Shown here: positions 51,159 through 60,453 of the stretch, one piece after another
How positions within the stretch are numbered: the stretch's first letter is position 1
How the letters are laid out: every line of letters begins with the position of its first letter
Source: Silvimonas terrae
GTDB taxonomy: Bacteria > Pseudomonadota > Gammaproteobacteria > Burkholderiales > Chitinibacteraceae
Length of the DNA: 64,000 nt
Direction: 5' to 3'
Assembly: GCF_014202765.1 (NCBI RefSeq)
Contig: NZ_JACHHN010000002.1
Span: 1 to 64,000, forward strand
Notes under the pieces: generated by a model
The model's database searches: none
What the model saw: only the letters and a program-made list of their open reading frames with translations
Told to the model about the DNA's origin: nothing
Made by a program: the position numbers and the translations under genes

Positions 51159-51728
51159 ATGCATATATTGTCTGGACAGTCGGCACAACTTCCTGATGGT
51201 GTTGCCCATTCATTGTCTGTTTACCGCCACAAGGTTTTTGTGGACATGCTGGGGTGGCAATTGGATACCCCGCCCGGAATCGAACAGGACCAATTTGACC
51301 GCAGTGATACGGTGTATATCGTATCTCATGATGAAGGGGGCCAGATCAACGGCTGCGCACGCCTCCTGCCCACCACCCGGCCGTATTTGCTGGGCGATGT
51401 ATTTCCGCAATTGCTCAATGGCCTTGTACCACCATGTTCGCCTGATATCTGGGAGTTATCCCGTTTTGCCGCAGTTGATTTCAGCGGGCAAACGCCAGTA
51501 GCCAGTGGCCAGTTCAGTTCTCCTGTCACCGCGCAATTGTTGCATGAGTCAATTCGGTGCGCTGGTCGGCTGGGCGCAAAAATGGTCATTACCGTATCGC
51601 CATTGGGTGTGGAGCGTCTGCTGCGCAAACTGGGTTACACGGCTCGCCGTGCCGGCCCGCCAATGGTCATTGACGGCTACCCGTTGTTTGCGTGCCTGAT
51701 TGAGGTGCCTGAGTGTTTGCCAAAATAG
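51159..51728 (+). CDS. acyl-homoserine lactone synthase (LuxI family)
   Basis: A 189-residue AHL synthase. The catalytic pocket residues are in place: Arg23, Phe27 and Trp33 (VYRHKVFVDMLGWQ), Asp44 and Asp47 (EQDQFD), Arg68 (GCARLLPT), and Glu99-x-Ser101-Arg102 (WELSRF). It makes a diffusible AHL from SAM and an acyl carrier; the acyl chain cannot be told. The ATG at 51159 has GGGGTGAT upstream, preferred over TTG 51147. Downstream of rsaM and a lux box. Confidence 0.95.
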   Translation: MHILSGQSAQLPDGVAHSLSVYRHKVFVDMLGWQLDTPPGIEQDQFDRSDTVYIVSHDEGGQINGCARLLPTTRPYLLGDVFPQLLNGLVPPCSPDIWELSRFAAVDFSGQTPVASGQFSSPVTAQLLHESIRCAGRLGAKMVITVSPLGVERLLRKLGYTARRAGPPMVIDGYPLFACLIEVPECLPK

Positions 51729-51800
51729 TCAGCCTGCTTACGCAAGTCAGGTGACACCTACACAGCGGTGCCCATTGTCTTGCAACAGGCTGCAAAACCG

Positions 51801-51866
51801 GATGACTGGCCGCACGTGGCGTCCCGTGTACTGTGGGGACGTGGCAAACGTGCGCGGCCAGTCATC
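51801..51866 (+). promoter_or_regulatory. 66-nt hairpin after luxI
   Basis: GATGACTGGCCGC (51801-51813) and GCGGCCAGTCATC (51854-51866) are a perfect 13-bp inverted repeat; inner CGTCCC/GGGACG arms extend the stem. TTTCTT follows. It may terminate luxI transcription or structure the leader of the next gene, whose start is 73 bases on. Confidence 0.6.
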
Positions 51867-51938
51867 TTTCTTGCCCCGGTTCGTGGCTGGCGATGGTGCG
51901 CCGTTTGCCCTTTTTTCCTTAGAAAAAAAGGTGCCAAC

Positions 51939-52481
51939 ATGCGTCAACTTGCTCTGAATTCCCTGATTGCTGCCACGCTGATGGCCGCCCCTGCACTGAG
52001 TTTTGCCAAACTGGCTCCAGACCAGTACAACGCCCGCAAAGACGAGATCTCCCATCGATATGACGCCGCCAAGGCTCAGTGCAAGACACTGGCCGGTAAT
52101 GGCAAGGATGTCTGCGAGGCCCAGGCTGGCGCCGACAAGAGCATTGCACTGGCCGATCTGGACGCCCAGGACAAGTCCACGGACGCCGCCCGGATTGATG
52201 CGGCCAAAGAACGGGCCAAGTCTGGTTACGACGTGGCGGTAGAGAAGTGTGGTCGCCTGGCCGGTAACGACAAGGATGTCTGCAAGCAGACCGCCAAGGC
52301 GGATCGCGACAAGATGCTGGCCGACATTGATGCCAACAAGGCCCGTTACAAGGCGGACAACCAGGCAGACCAGGCCAAGCGTGAGGCCGACTACAAGGTC
52401 GCCGCGCAAAAGTGTGATGCCTATAGCGGTGATCGCAAGGATAGCTGCGTCGCCCAGGCCCGCGGTGAATACGGCATGTAA
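51939..52481 (+). CDS. periplasmic cysteine-repeat protein
   Basis: An unrecognised 180-residue secreted protein: signal peptide (1-22, ending LSFA), then a charged Lys/Asp/Ala-rich, likely all-helical region. Three approximate repeats each contain a Cys pair about 12 residues apart: AQCKTLAGNGKDVCEAQ, EKCGRLAGNDKDVCKQT and QKCDAYSGDRKDSCVAQ. The pairs probably form disulphides in a helical array. AAGGTG precedes the ATG at 51939. A long hairpin lies upstream and a good terminator downstream, so it is monocistronic. Related unnamed proteins exist in Burkholderiales as far as I recall. Confidence 0.75.
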   Translation: MRQLALNSLIAATLMAAPALSFAKLAPDQYNARKDEISHRYDAAKAQCKTLAGNGKDVCEAQAGADKSIALADLDAQDKSTDAARIDAAKERAKSGYDVAVEKCGRLAGNDKDVCKQTAKADRDKMLADIDANKARYKADNQADQAKREADYKVAAQKCDAYSGDRKDSCVAQARGEYGM

Positions 52482-52527
52482 GGCCGTTTGACCCTGGCGC
52501 TATCGCGTCAGCCTGGCGCTTTTCCAC

Positions 52528-52561
52528 AACCCTCCCGCACCCTTGGTGCCGGAGGGTTTTA
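52528..52561 (+). terminator. terminator of cysteine-repeat gene
   Basis: AACCCTCC / GGAGGGTT with a 15-base loop, followed by TTA, 46 bases after the stop codon. The loop itself contains a GCAC/GTGC pair. Confidence 0.78.
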
Positions 52562-52564
52562 CGT

Positions 52565-52986
52565 TTTCTTTGCACTTGGAGAGATTGCAACTTTCAACAA
52601 ATATCGATTAACTCTCATCGATAAATGACGATGTACTCATGTTTGATTTACGTCAGCAAGCGTGATGACCAGAAACGCGGCTTGTCATTGTTTTTGCTGG
52701 GTTTTTTCTGGTTTGTGCGCCATGTATCGGTGGCGTGTAAAGCCATTGTAAAGATAGTCAACGCAATGTAACGGATTGCGTTGTGCAGTTGGAGGCGCTT
52801 TGATGCACTGCAAAAGTCAGTGCCGCGAACGTCTTTGCGGCTGCCCAGTGGTTGTTCATGCTGCGCCAGACAAGCGTAACGTGAACAGACAGCGGGGCCA
52901 GACCCGCAGATAACCCCGGTTTCTAACGTATCGATGGGGCAGGTGGCCTGAGCCGCCGCGTCATCTGGTATTAAAAAACAGGCGCC
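52565..52986. other. intergenic region before RND genes
   Basis: No gene is seen. The only structure noted is the dyad TATCGAT-N8-ATCGATA (52602-52623), about 400 bases upstream of the RND adaptor start, possibly an operator. No regulator gene is adjacent. Confidence 0.45.
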
Positions 52987-53025
52987 ATGCTCCAGCCTGG
53001 CCCAGCACAAGGTGTGAACAAAGTC

Positions 53026-54180
53026 ATGACCCGGCAAAGAAAAACCCAATCTGCCATCGCCATCGCGTCAATCCTTGTGGTTGCCGGCGGGGTAGGTCTA
53101 TGGAGCAGCACCCGCAAGGCCGATGCCTCTACCCAGCCCCCGCCCGCCGCCCCGGCGATTCGGGTCACGACGGTTAAAGCGGGCGATGAAACCGTGCCGG
53201 TGTACCTGACCGGCGTTGGCACGGTACAAGCCAACGCCTCGGTGACCGTCAAGGTGCGCGTGGACGGGCAACTGCAGAAAGTGGGTTTTCAGGAAGGCCA
53301 GGACGTCAAAAGCGGTCAGATGCTGGCCCAGATTGATCCCAGCCCGTTCCAGGCCCAGCTAGGCCAGGTACAGGCCGCCAAGGCCAAGGATCAGGCCCAA
53401 CTGGATAACGCCCGGCGTGATCTGGCCCGGTATGCAGAATTGATCAAGCAAGATGCCACTACCCAGCAAACGCTGGACACCCAGAAGGCGTTGGTGGCGC
53501 AACTGGAAGCCGCCGTCAAGAACGATGATGCGCAAATCCAGTACGCCCAGGTGCAACTGGGGTACACCACGATTGTTTCTCCGCTGAGCGGCCGGACCGG
53601 GGCGCGTCTGGTTGATCCGGGCAATATCGTGCATGCCACAGATACGACCGGTCTGGTCGTGATCAACCAGATTGACCCCATTGCGGCGACCTTTACCTTG
53701 CCGGAAGACGCGTTGCAGCAAGTCAACAAAGCCACGCTGGGTGGCAAGCCACTCAAGGTGGTGGCTTATGCGCGTACCGGTGGCGAGGCACTGGCCCACG
53801 GCACGCTTTCGCTGGTGAACAACCAGATCGACACCACCACCGGGACGGTCTCGCTCAAGGGGGCGTTCCCCAACCCGCAACATGCCTTGTGGCCGGGACA
53901 GTATGTCAATGTCAGCCTGGTGCTGGGGGATCGTGAGCACGCGGTGACCTTGCCCTCGGCAGCGGTGCAGCGCGGAGTGAACGGCACGTATGTTTATACC
54001 GTGGATGGCAACAGCGCAGCGCAGATTCAGGCGGTGAAAGTGGCGCAGATTCAGGATGGCAAAGCCATCATCGACGAGGGCGTACATGCCGGTGATCGTG
54101 TCGTGATCGACGGCCAGTACAAGCTCAAGCCCGGTGCGGTTGTGGCCGAAGCCGAAAAACAGGCTGCAGCCAGCCATTAA
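53026..54180 (+). CDS. RND efflux periplasmic adaptor (MdtA-like)
   Basis: A 384-residue membrane fusion protein. N-terminal membrane anchor (about 8-26); a lipoyl half-motif (VKVRVDGQLQKVGFQEGQDV followed by KSGQMLAQIDPSP); an alpha-helical hairpin (about 95-165); the second lipoyl half (QLGYTTIVSPLSGRTGARLV); then beta-barrel and membrane-proximal domains. It joins the RND pump to an outer-membrane channel, which is not encoded here. ATG 53026 has AAGG upstream; earlier in-frame starts exist (52987). 14 bases before the pump gene. Confidence 0.92.
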   Translation: MTRQRKTQSAIAIASILVVAGGVGLWSSTRKADASTQPPPAAPAIRVTTVKAGDETVPVYLTGVGTVQANASVTVKVRVDGQLQKVGFQEGQDVKSGQMLAQIDPSPFQAQLGQVQAAKAKDQAQLDNARRDLARYAELIKQDATTQQTLDTQKALVAQLEAAVKNDDAQIQYAQVQLGYTTIVSPLSGRTGARLVDPGNIVHATDTTGLVVINQIDPIAATFTLPEDALQQVNKATLGGKPLKVVAYARTGGEALAHGTLSLVNNQIDTTTGTVSLKGAFPNPQHALWPGQYVNVSLVLGDREHAVTLPSAAVQRGVNGTYVYTVDGNSAAQIQAVKVAQIQDGKAIIDEGVHAGDRVVIDGQYKLKPGAVVAEAEKQAAASH

Positions 54181-54194
54181 GCCGGGACGTTATC

Positions 54195-57100
54195 GTGAGT
54201 ATTTCTGCTGCATTTATCAAACGCCCGATCGGCACATCCTTGCTGGCGGCCGCCATTTTGCTGGTCGGTATCGCCGTATGGAGCCTGCTGCCGGTAGCAC
54301 CGCTACCGCAGGTGGATTTTCCGACCATTCAGGTTTCGGCCAGTTTGCCCGGCGCCAGTCCGGAGACCATGGCCTCCAACGTGGCCCAGCCGCTGGAGCG
54401 CCAGTTCTCGCTGATTGCCGGCCTGTCACAGATGACTTCATCCAGCGCACTGGGCACCACCCAGATCACGCTGCAATTTGACCTGAACCGCAATATTGAT
54501 GCGGCGGCCGTGGATGTTCAGGCTGCCATTAACGCGGCCACTGGCCAGTTGCCCAACAACCTGCCTAACCCGCCAACCTGGCGCAAGATCAACCCGGCCG
54601 ATTCGCCCATCATCGTGATGGCGATCCAGTCGGATACCTTGCCGCTGACCGAGGTCAATGACTACGCCGACAACATCCTGGCGCAGCAGATTTCGCAAAT
54701 CCAGGGTGTGGGTCTGGTGAATATTGGCGGGCAACAAAAGCCGGCGGTGCGTATCCAGATTGATCCGGCCCGCTTGTCGAGCATGGGCATGAGTCTGGAA
54801 GACGTGCGCAACGTCATCGCCACCACCACCGTCAATGCGCCCAAAGGCACGGTTGATGGCGAACGCCAGAGCTTTACCGTGTACACCAACGACCAGTTGT
54901 TGAAGGCTGGGCCATGGAACGACATGGTCATCGCCTACAAGAACGGCGCACCGGTACGGATCAAGGACATTGGCGTGGCCATTGATGGCCCGGAAAATAC
55001 CAAACTGGCGGGCTGGGCCTATGCCGGCAAGGCCAGTCCGGCCGATTCAACCGTGTTGAGCGGGCAGCATTCCATTGTGCTGGCGATTACCAAGCAGCCG
55101 GGTGCCAACGTGATCGAAACGGTAGAACGCGTGAAAGCCGCGCTGCCACGCTTGCAGGCCGCCATTCCACCCACCGTTCACGTCAACATTCTGACGGACC
55201 GTACCCAGACCATTCGGGCGTCGGTGCGGGATGTGGAATTCACGCTGGTCCTGACCATCTTGCTGGTGGTGGGCATCATCTTTGTGTTCTTGCGCAACGT
55301 GCCGGCCACGCTGATCCCCAGTGTGACCGTGCCGCTGGCCTTGATGGGCACGGCGGCGGTGATGTACCTGGTGGGCTTCAGTCTGGATAACCTGTCGTTG
55401 ATGGCGTTGACCATCGCGGTGGGTTTTGTGGTCGATGACGCCATCGTGATGCTGGAGAACATCTACCGCCATGTGGAAGACGGTATGTCGCCCATGGATG
55501 CCGCCTACAAGGGGGCGGGCGAGATCGGCTTTACCATCATTTCGATCTCGGTCTCACTGGTGGCGGTGTTTATTCCGCTGTTGCTGATGGGCGGGATTGT
55601 CGGGCGCCTGTTCCGTGAGTTCTCCATTACCGTCACGCTGACCATTGCGGTGTCGGTGGTGATCTCGCTGACCCTGACGCCCATGTTGTGCTCGCGCTTT
55701 TTGCATGATCATCATGGCGAAAAACACGGCAAGCTCTATCAATTGTTTGAACGCGGCTTTGACGCCATGCTGGCCGGCTACCGCCGTGGACTGGATCTGG
55801 TGATGAAGCACCAGTTCATTACGCTGTGCGTGTTCCTGTGCACGGTGGCGCTGTCGGTGGTGCTGTTCATCTTCATCCCCAAGGGTTTTTTCCCGCAGCA
55901 AGATACCGGCTTTGTCTTCGGCTTTGCTGAAACCGCTCAGGACTCCTCGTTCAAAGCCATGAACGAGCGCATGCAGGCGCTGGCCGAGGTCATCCGCCAG
56001 GACCCGGATGTGGCCAGCTTCGCCATGGTTGGCGGTCAGAGCACCTTCAATACCGGTAACTTCTATATCAACCTCAAGCCCAAGGATGAAGGTCGTACTT
56101 TGAGTGCGGATGAGGTGATCACCCGCCTGCGCCCGAAACTGGCCAAGGTGGAAGGGGTGAACCTGTTCCTGCAAGCGGGCCAGGATATCAACGTGGGCGG
56201 TCGCCTGTCGCGGACGCAGTATCAATACACGCTGACCGATTCGAACCTGGATGAGCTCAATACCTGGGCGCCAAAACTGCTGGAACGTTTCCGCAAGGTG
56301 CCGCAACTGACTGACCTTGCCTCTGACCAGCAAAACGCAGCGGCCACAGCGGTGCTGACGATTGATCGTGCACGCGCTTCCAGCTTTGGCATCTCGCCTT
56401 CGGTGATCGATGCAACGTTGTACGACGCCATTGGCCAGCGCCAGGTGGCGCAGTACTACACCCAGGTGAACACCTACCACGTGGTGCTGGAGGTCAAACC
56501 GGAACTGCAACTGGACCCGGCGCTGTTCGACAAGCTCTATATCACCTCGCCGCTGACCAACCAGCAAGTGCCGCTGTCGACCTTCGTGCATATCGACACC
56601 AACAAGACGGCGTATCTGTCGATCAGCCACCAGAGCCAGTTCCCGGCGGTAACGATCTCGTTTAACCTGGCCAAGGGTGTGTCGCTGGGCGAGGCGGTGG
56701 ACGCCATCGGCAAGGCTCAGGCAGAAATGGGCGTGCCGCAAACGCTGACCGGTGCATTCCAGGGCACAGCCAAGGCGTTTGGGGATTCGCTGGCATCGCA
56801 ACCGTATCTGATCGCGGCGGCACTGGTTGCGGTGTATATCGTGCTGGGGCTGTTGTATGAGAGCTATATTCACCCGCTGACCATTCTGTCGACCTTGCCG
56901 TCGGCGGGGGTGGGCGCGCTCTTGATCTTGATGGCGGCGGGCTACGATCTCTCGGTGATCGCCTTGATCGGGATTATCTTGCTGATCGGCATTGTGAAGA
57001 AAAACGGCATCATGATGATCGACTTTGCCCTCACCGCCGAGCGCGAACATGGCATGGGGCCGCAGGAATCCATCTATCAGGCGTGTATCTTGCGGTTCCG

Positions 57101-57359
57101 CCCGATCATGATGACCACCATGTGCGCCTTGCTGGCGGGCCTGCCCTTGATGCTGGGGCACGGTGCGGGGTCTGAACTGCGCCGTCCGCTAGGTTATGCC
57201 ATGGTGGGTGGTCTGGTGCTCTCGCAAGCGCTGACCCTGTTTACTACGCCGGTGGTATATCTATATCTGGATCGCTTCAGTCACTGGATTCAGACCCGGC
57301 GCTCCGCCAAAAAGCAGTCCCGCAAAGAGGCTGCCGTGTTGCAAGGGGCGGGCGAGTAA
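54195..57359 (+). CDS. RND multidrug efflux pump (MdtB/MdtC-like, HAE1 family)
   Basis: A 1054-residue inner-membrane pump, the normal length of AcrB-type RND proteins. First helix FIKRPIGTSLLAAAILLVGI; porter domains; the proton-relay helix TM4 with GFVVDDAIVMLENI (Asp-Asp pair); PMLCSRF at the end of TM6; second half beginning after KGFFPQQDTGF; and TM10-12 with GIVKKNGIMMIDFA (conserved Lys). HAE1-type drug efflux is expected. Only one pump subunit is present, whereas MdtBC uses two. An efficient terminator follows. Confidence 0.95.
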   Translation: MSISAAFIKRPIGTSLLAAAILLVGIAVWSLLPVAPLPQVDFPTIQVSASLPGASPETMASNVAQPLERQFSLIAGLSQMTSSSALGTTQITLQFDLNRNIDAAAVDVQAAINAATGQLPNNLPNPPTWRKINPADSPIIVMAIQSDTLPLTEVNDYADNILAQQISQIQGVGLVNIGGQQKPAVRIQIDPARLSSMGMSLEDVRNVIATTTVNAPKGTVDGERQSFTVYTNDQLLKAGPWNDMVIAYKNGAPVRIKDIGVAIDGPENTKLAGWAYAGKASPADSTVLSGQHSIVLAITKQPGANVIETVERVKAALPRLQAAIPPTVHVNILTDRTQTIRASVRDVEFTLVLTILLVVGIIFVFLRNVPATLIPSVTVPLALMGTAAVMYLVGFSLDNLSLMALTIAVGFVVDDAIVMLENIYRHVEDGMSPMDAAYKGAGEIGFTIISISVSLVAVFIPLLLMGGIVGRLFREFSITVTLTIAVSVVISLTLTPMLCSRFLHDHHGEKHGKLYQLFERGFDAMLAGYRRGLDLVMKHQFITLCVFLCTVALSVVLFIFIPKGFFPQQDTGFVFGFAETAQDSSFKAMNERMQALAEVIRQDPDVASFAMVGGQSTFNTGNFYINLKPKDEGRTLSADEVITRLRPKLAKVEGVNLFLQAGQDINVGGRLSRTQYQYTLTDSNLDELNTWAPKLLERFRKVPQLTDLASDQQNAAATAVLTIDRARASSFGISPSVIDATLYDAIGQRQVAQYYTQVNTYHVVLEVKPELQLDPALFDKLYITSPLTNQQVPLSTFVHIDTNKTAYLSISHQSQFPAVTISFNLAKGVSLGEAVDAIGKAQAEMGVPQTLTGAFQGTAKAFGDSLASQPYLIAAALVAVYIVLGLLYESYIHPLTILSTLPSAGVGALLILMAAGYDLSVIALIGIILLIGIVKKNGIMMIDFALTAEREHGMGPQESIYQACILRFRPIMMTTMCALLAGLPLMLGHGAGSELRRPLGYAMVGGLVLSQALTLFTTPVVYLYLDRFSHWIQTRRSAKKQSRKEAAVLQGAGE

Positions 57360-57373
57360 ACCCGCCGGCCCAC

Positions 57374-57409
57374 AAAAAAGCCGCATCGAGTGATGCGGCT
57401 TTTTTTATA
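57374..57409. terminator. bidirectional terminator between RND pump and TIM-like gene
   Basis: AAAAAAGCCGCATC / GATGCGGCTTTTTTT with a 4-base loop; A and T runs on either side allow use by both convergent genes. Confidence 0.93.
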
Positions 57410-57431
57410 CCCGGTTTCCCGAGATATGGAT

Positions 57432-58262
57432 TCAGGCGGCGGCGCCGTTCGCCAGTGGCGCATGGCGCGGGCCGTGGTAGGCGCCAATCCGGGCAGCCAG
57501 CGAGACTTCCAGGCAAATCTGCAAAAAGCGCTCGGCTGGATTGGATGCACGACCGACCAGCACGCCATCGATTTCTGCGCCGATCATCAAGCTCGCCGCG
57601 TTGTGTTCATCCACACTGCCGCCGTAGAGAATGCGCTGCGGAAAACCAACCCCGTTGTCCTCGTGCAGTTCCTGCAACAACTGACGCAAAACCCGGATCG
57701 TACCGGCCAGTTGAATGACGGAAATAACGGTGGAGCCATCCAGCGCCCATTGCGGCTGATAAACCAGGATCATGCGTGACCAGTCCGCGCCGAACAACGC
57801 CACTGCCTGCTGGAGCTGCTGTTGCAGCACTTTGGTGGTCTGGTTGCTGCGGCGCTGATCCGCATCTTCGCCAATACACAGTACCGGGGTGAGGCCACTT
57901 TGAATGGCTTGCTGGACCTTGTGGGCAATCTGGTGTTCGGCTTCGTTGAACATGCGCCGGCGTTCGGCGTGGCCAACGACCACGTATTTACAGCCGGCAT
58001 CCACCAACGCACTGGCGGGGACATCCACCGCATCCGGAATATCAGGATCCAGGCTGCAGCTCTGGCCGCCAAGCACGTAACCGTTGGCGAGAAGCGGTGC
58101 TGCTGCTTCGGACAAAAATGCGTGCGCCGGACAAACAACAATTTCCACATCCTTGGGATGAGGTACTTCGGCCAGTTCGGCCAAAACGCCGGCGCTGGCT
58201 TCGCGAGAGACGTAGGTCTTCCAGTTCCCGATCACCAGGGGTTTGAGGTTTTCTTCACTCAT
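57432..58262 (-). CDS. triosephosphate isomerase-like protein lacking the catalytic Glu
   Basis: A 276-residue TIM-barrel of the triosephosphate isomerase family. Asn13 and Lys15 (VIGNWKTYV), His98 (VVGHAERRRMF) and the phosphate site YGGSV are retained. The catalytic base, normally the Glu of YEPVWAIGTG, is Gln169: VYQPQWALDGS. Loop 6 (AIGTGKTA in true TIMs) is also altered. Codon 169 is CAG at 57756-57758. Normal isomerase activity is therefore unlikely; a binding role or altered chemistry is possible. The ATG at 58262 begins the conserved fold. Downstream of nadB on the same strand. Confidence 0.85.
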   Translation of the reverse strand: MSEENLKPLVIGNWKTYVSREASAGVLAELAEVPHPKDVEIVVCPAHAFLSEAAAPLLANGYVLGGQSCSLDPDIPDAVDVPASALVDAGCKYVVVGHAERRRMFNEAEHQIAHKVQQAIQSGLTPVLCIGEDADQRRSNQTTKVLQQQLQQAVALFGADWSRMILVYQPQWALDGSTVISVIQLAGTIRVLRQLLQELHEDNGVGFPQRILYGGSVDEHNAASLMIGAEIDGVLVGRASNPAERFLQICLEVSLAARIGAYHGPRHAPLANGAAA

Positions 58263-58509
58263 CAAGATTCGACTCCGGGTTGCGGGGATGGATCTGGCTT
58301 TTCTTTGGTATAGCCTGGATGGGATTCCCGCACAGCGACGAGCCGGCAACCGGTCGTCATTCCGGTCAGCTTGAGCCCGTTGGCGGGGGCGCACATGAAA
58401 GGTGCATAAACACCTTAAACTGGCACGCCACCCACAATCAACCGGATTTTGTAGTTGTTGTCCGACAAGTACACAAACGGCGCCATCCGCACGAATGACT
58501 TGCCTGGAT

Positions 58510-60090
58510 TTACGGTTTGAGGATGGTCGGCGTCGCATCCGGCAACATGCCAGGATAATCGCGGCTGTAATGCAGTCCGCGGCTTTCCTTGCGTGCCATG
58601 GCCGATTGCACGATCAATTGGGCCGTCGTCACCAGGTTGCGTAACTCGATCAGGTCATTACCCACGCGGAAATTGCTGTAGTAGTCGTGGATTTCGTGCT
58701 GCAGCAGTTCAATGCGGTGCAGCGCGCGTTCCAGCCGCTTGTTGGTCCGCACAATGCCGACGTAATCCCACATGAAGCGTCGCAGTTCATCCCAATTGTG
58801 GGCAATGACCACTTCTTCATCCGGATCGGTGACCTGGCTTTCATCCCATTCCGGGACCGCTGGCAAGGCCGCAGGTGGCGTGGCCAGAATGTCTTCGGCG
58901 GTGGCCTTGCCGATCACCATGCATTCGAGCAGGGAGTTGGAAGCCAGCCGGTTGGCCCCATGCAGCCCGGTGCAGGCCGCTTCGCCAACAGCATAGAGGC
59001 CACTGACATCGGTGCGACCATACAGATCGACCACCAGACCGCCGCAGGTGTAGTGTGCGGCCGGCACCACCGGGATCGGTTCACGGGTGATATCAATCCC
59101 CAATTCCAGGCAGCGCTGGTAAATGTTGGGGAAGTGTTCCTTGATGAATTCAGCCGGCTTGTACGAGATATCCAGGTACACGCAATCGTAGCCGCCTTTT
59201 TTCATTTCAAAGTCGATGGCCCGCGCCACGACATCACGCGGGGCCAGTTCAGCGCGCTCATCATGCTGCGGCATGAAGCGTGTGCCGTCCGGCAATTTGA
59301 GAATACCGCCTTCGCCACGCACGGCTTCGGTAATCAGGAACGATTTGGCGTGGGGGTGATACAGGCAAGTGGGGTGGAACTGGATGAACTCCATGTTCGA
59401 GACACTGCAACCCGCGCGCCAGCCCATGGCAATGCCATCGCCCGTCGCGACATCCGGATTGGTCGTGTATAGATAGACCTTGCCGGCGCCACCCGTGGCC
59501 AGCACGGTGTGACCTGCCACAAAGGTTTCTACCTTGTCGTTTGCTTTGTCATAGACATAAGCGCCCCAGCAACGGTCATCTGCAAGCCCCAGTTTCTTGC
59601 CGGTAATGAGGTCCAGCGCAATGTGGTCTTCCAGCACGGTAATGTTGGGGTGAGAGGCCACTTTTCTGGCCAGGGTGTCGATCACCGCCGCGCCGGTCGC
59701 ATCTGCGGCATGAATGATGCGGCGATGGCTGTGACCCCCTTCACGCGTCAAATGGTAGCCGTGATAGTTGGTATCGCCGGAATCGTCGCGGGTAAAGGGC
59801 ACGCCCATCTCGATCAGCCAGTCGATGGCATCACGTGAATTTTCAATAATGAAACGAGTGGCTTGCGCGTCGCATAATCCGGCTCCCGCAACAAAGGTAT
59901 CCCGGATGTGTAATTCTATGCTGTCTGCATCATCCAGCACGGCGGCAATGCCGCCCTGGGCCCAGCCGCTGCCACCATCGCGCAGCGCCCGTTTGGTCAC
60001 CAGCCCCACCTTCAAACTGTCGGCAAGCTTGAGGGCAATGGTCATGCCGGCAAGGCCGCTCCCCATGATCAACACATCGAACTGGCGCAT
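58510..60090 (-). CDS. nadB: L-aspartate oxidase
   Basis: A flavoprotein (526 residues) that oxidises L-aspartate to iminoaspartate, the first step of NAD synthesis. FAD motif [30 protein letters not shown]; the active-site [15 protein letters not shown] and [19 protein letters not shown]; and [42 protein letters not shown] 60090 starts the FAD domain; upstream in-frame codons do not resemble the family. It stands divergent to rpoE across a 363-bp gap. Confidence 0.96.
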   Translation of the reverse strand: MRQFDVLIMGSGLAGMTIALKLADSLKVGLVTKRALRDGGSGWAQGGIAAVLDDADSIELHIRDTFVAGAGLCDAQATRFIIENSRDAIDWLIEMGVPFTRDDSGDTNYHGYHLTREGGHSHRRIIHAADATGAAVIDTLARKVASHPNITVLEDHIALDLITGKKLGLADDRCWGAYVYDKANDKVETFVAGHTVLATGGAGKVYLYTTNPDVATGDGIAMGWRAGCSVSNMEFIQFHPTCLYHPHAKSFLITEAVRGEGGILKLPDGTRFMPQHDERAELAPRDVVARAIDFEMKKGGYDCVYLDISYKPAEFIKEHFPNIYQRCLELGIDITREPIPVVPAAHYTCGGLVVDLYGRTDVSGLYAVGEAACTGLHGANRLASNSLLECMVIGKATAEDILATPPAALPAVPEWDESQVTDPDEEVVIAHNWDELRRFMWDYVGIVRTNKRLERALHRIELLQHEIHDYYSNFRVGNDLIELRNLVTTAQLIVQSAMARKESRGLHYSRDYPGMLPDATPTILKP

Positions 60091-60453
60091 AGCTACTCGT
60101 CGCTGTCGCAAAGTTGTAACTATAACAGCCTCTACCATTGGCCGACTTGCCAGTGGCATTAATTGAACGGTTTTTAAGCCGGTTTTAAGGCACGGATGCG
60201 ACGATGAATACACAACGTCCGTCTTGTAAAACGGTTTTGTCAGCCCCACATAACAAAGAATCAATCAAGAAGGTCTGCATCTGACAGCAATCTGGATGGC
60301 ATGCACAGCATGTCATGCTGCCAGTCTGGCGCGTGTGCTTGTTATCAAAATCAGGGGAGCCGCGCCATTTGCCCTGGAGTTATCCCGGTGTATTACCGGG
60401 ATGCCATTGCTGTCATTTGAATATTTAGCAGGCCGGTCCTTACGGAGCCCGCA
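60091..60453. other. intergenic region between nadB and rpoE
   Basis: A 363-bp divergent promoter region. No open frame of interest and no clear promoter could be fixed by eye; an imperfect direct repeat (AACGGTTTTTAAGCCGGTTT, then TAAGGCACGG) lies at 60168-60197. Confidence 0.5.

Noticed and set aside
55554-57161. A 535-codon minus-strand open frame
   Set aside because: Antisense to the RND pump gene; composition is rich in Arg/His/Gln as expected of a shadow frame.
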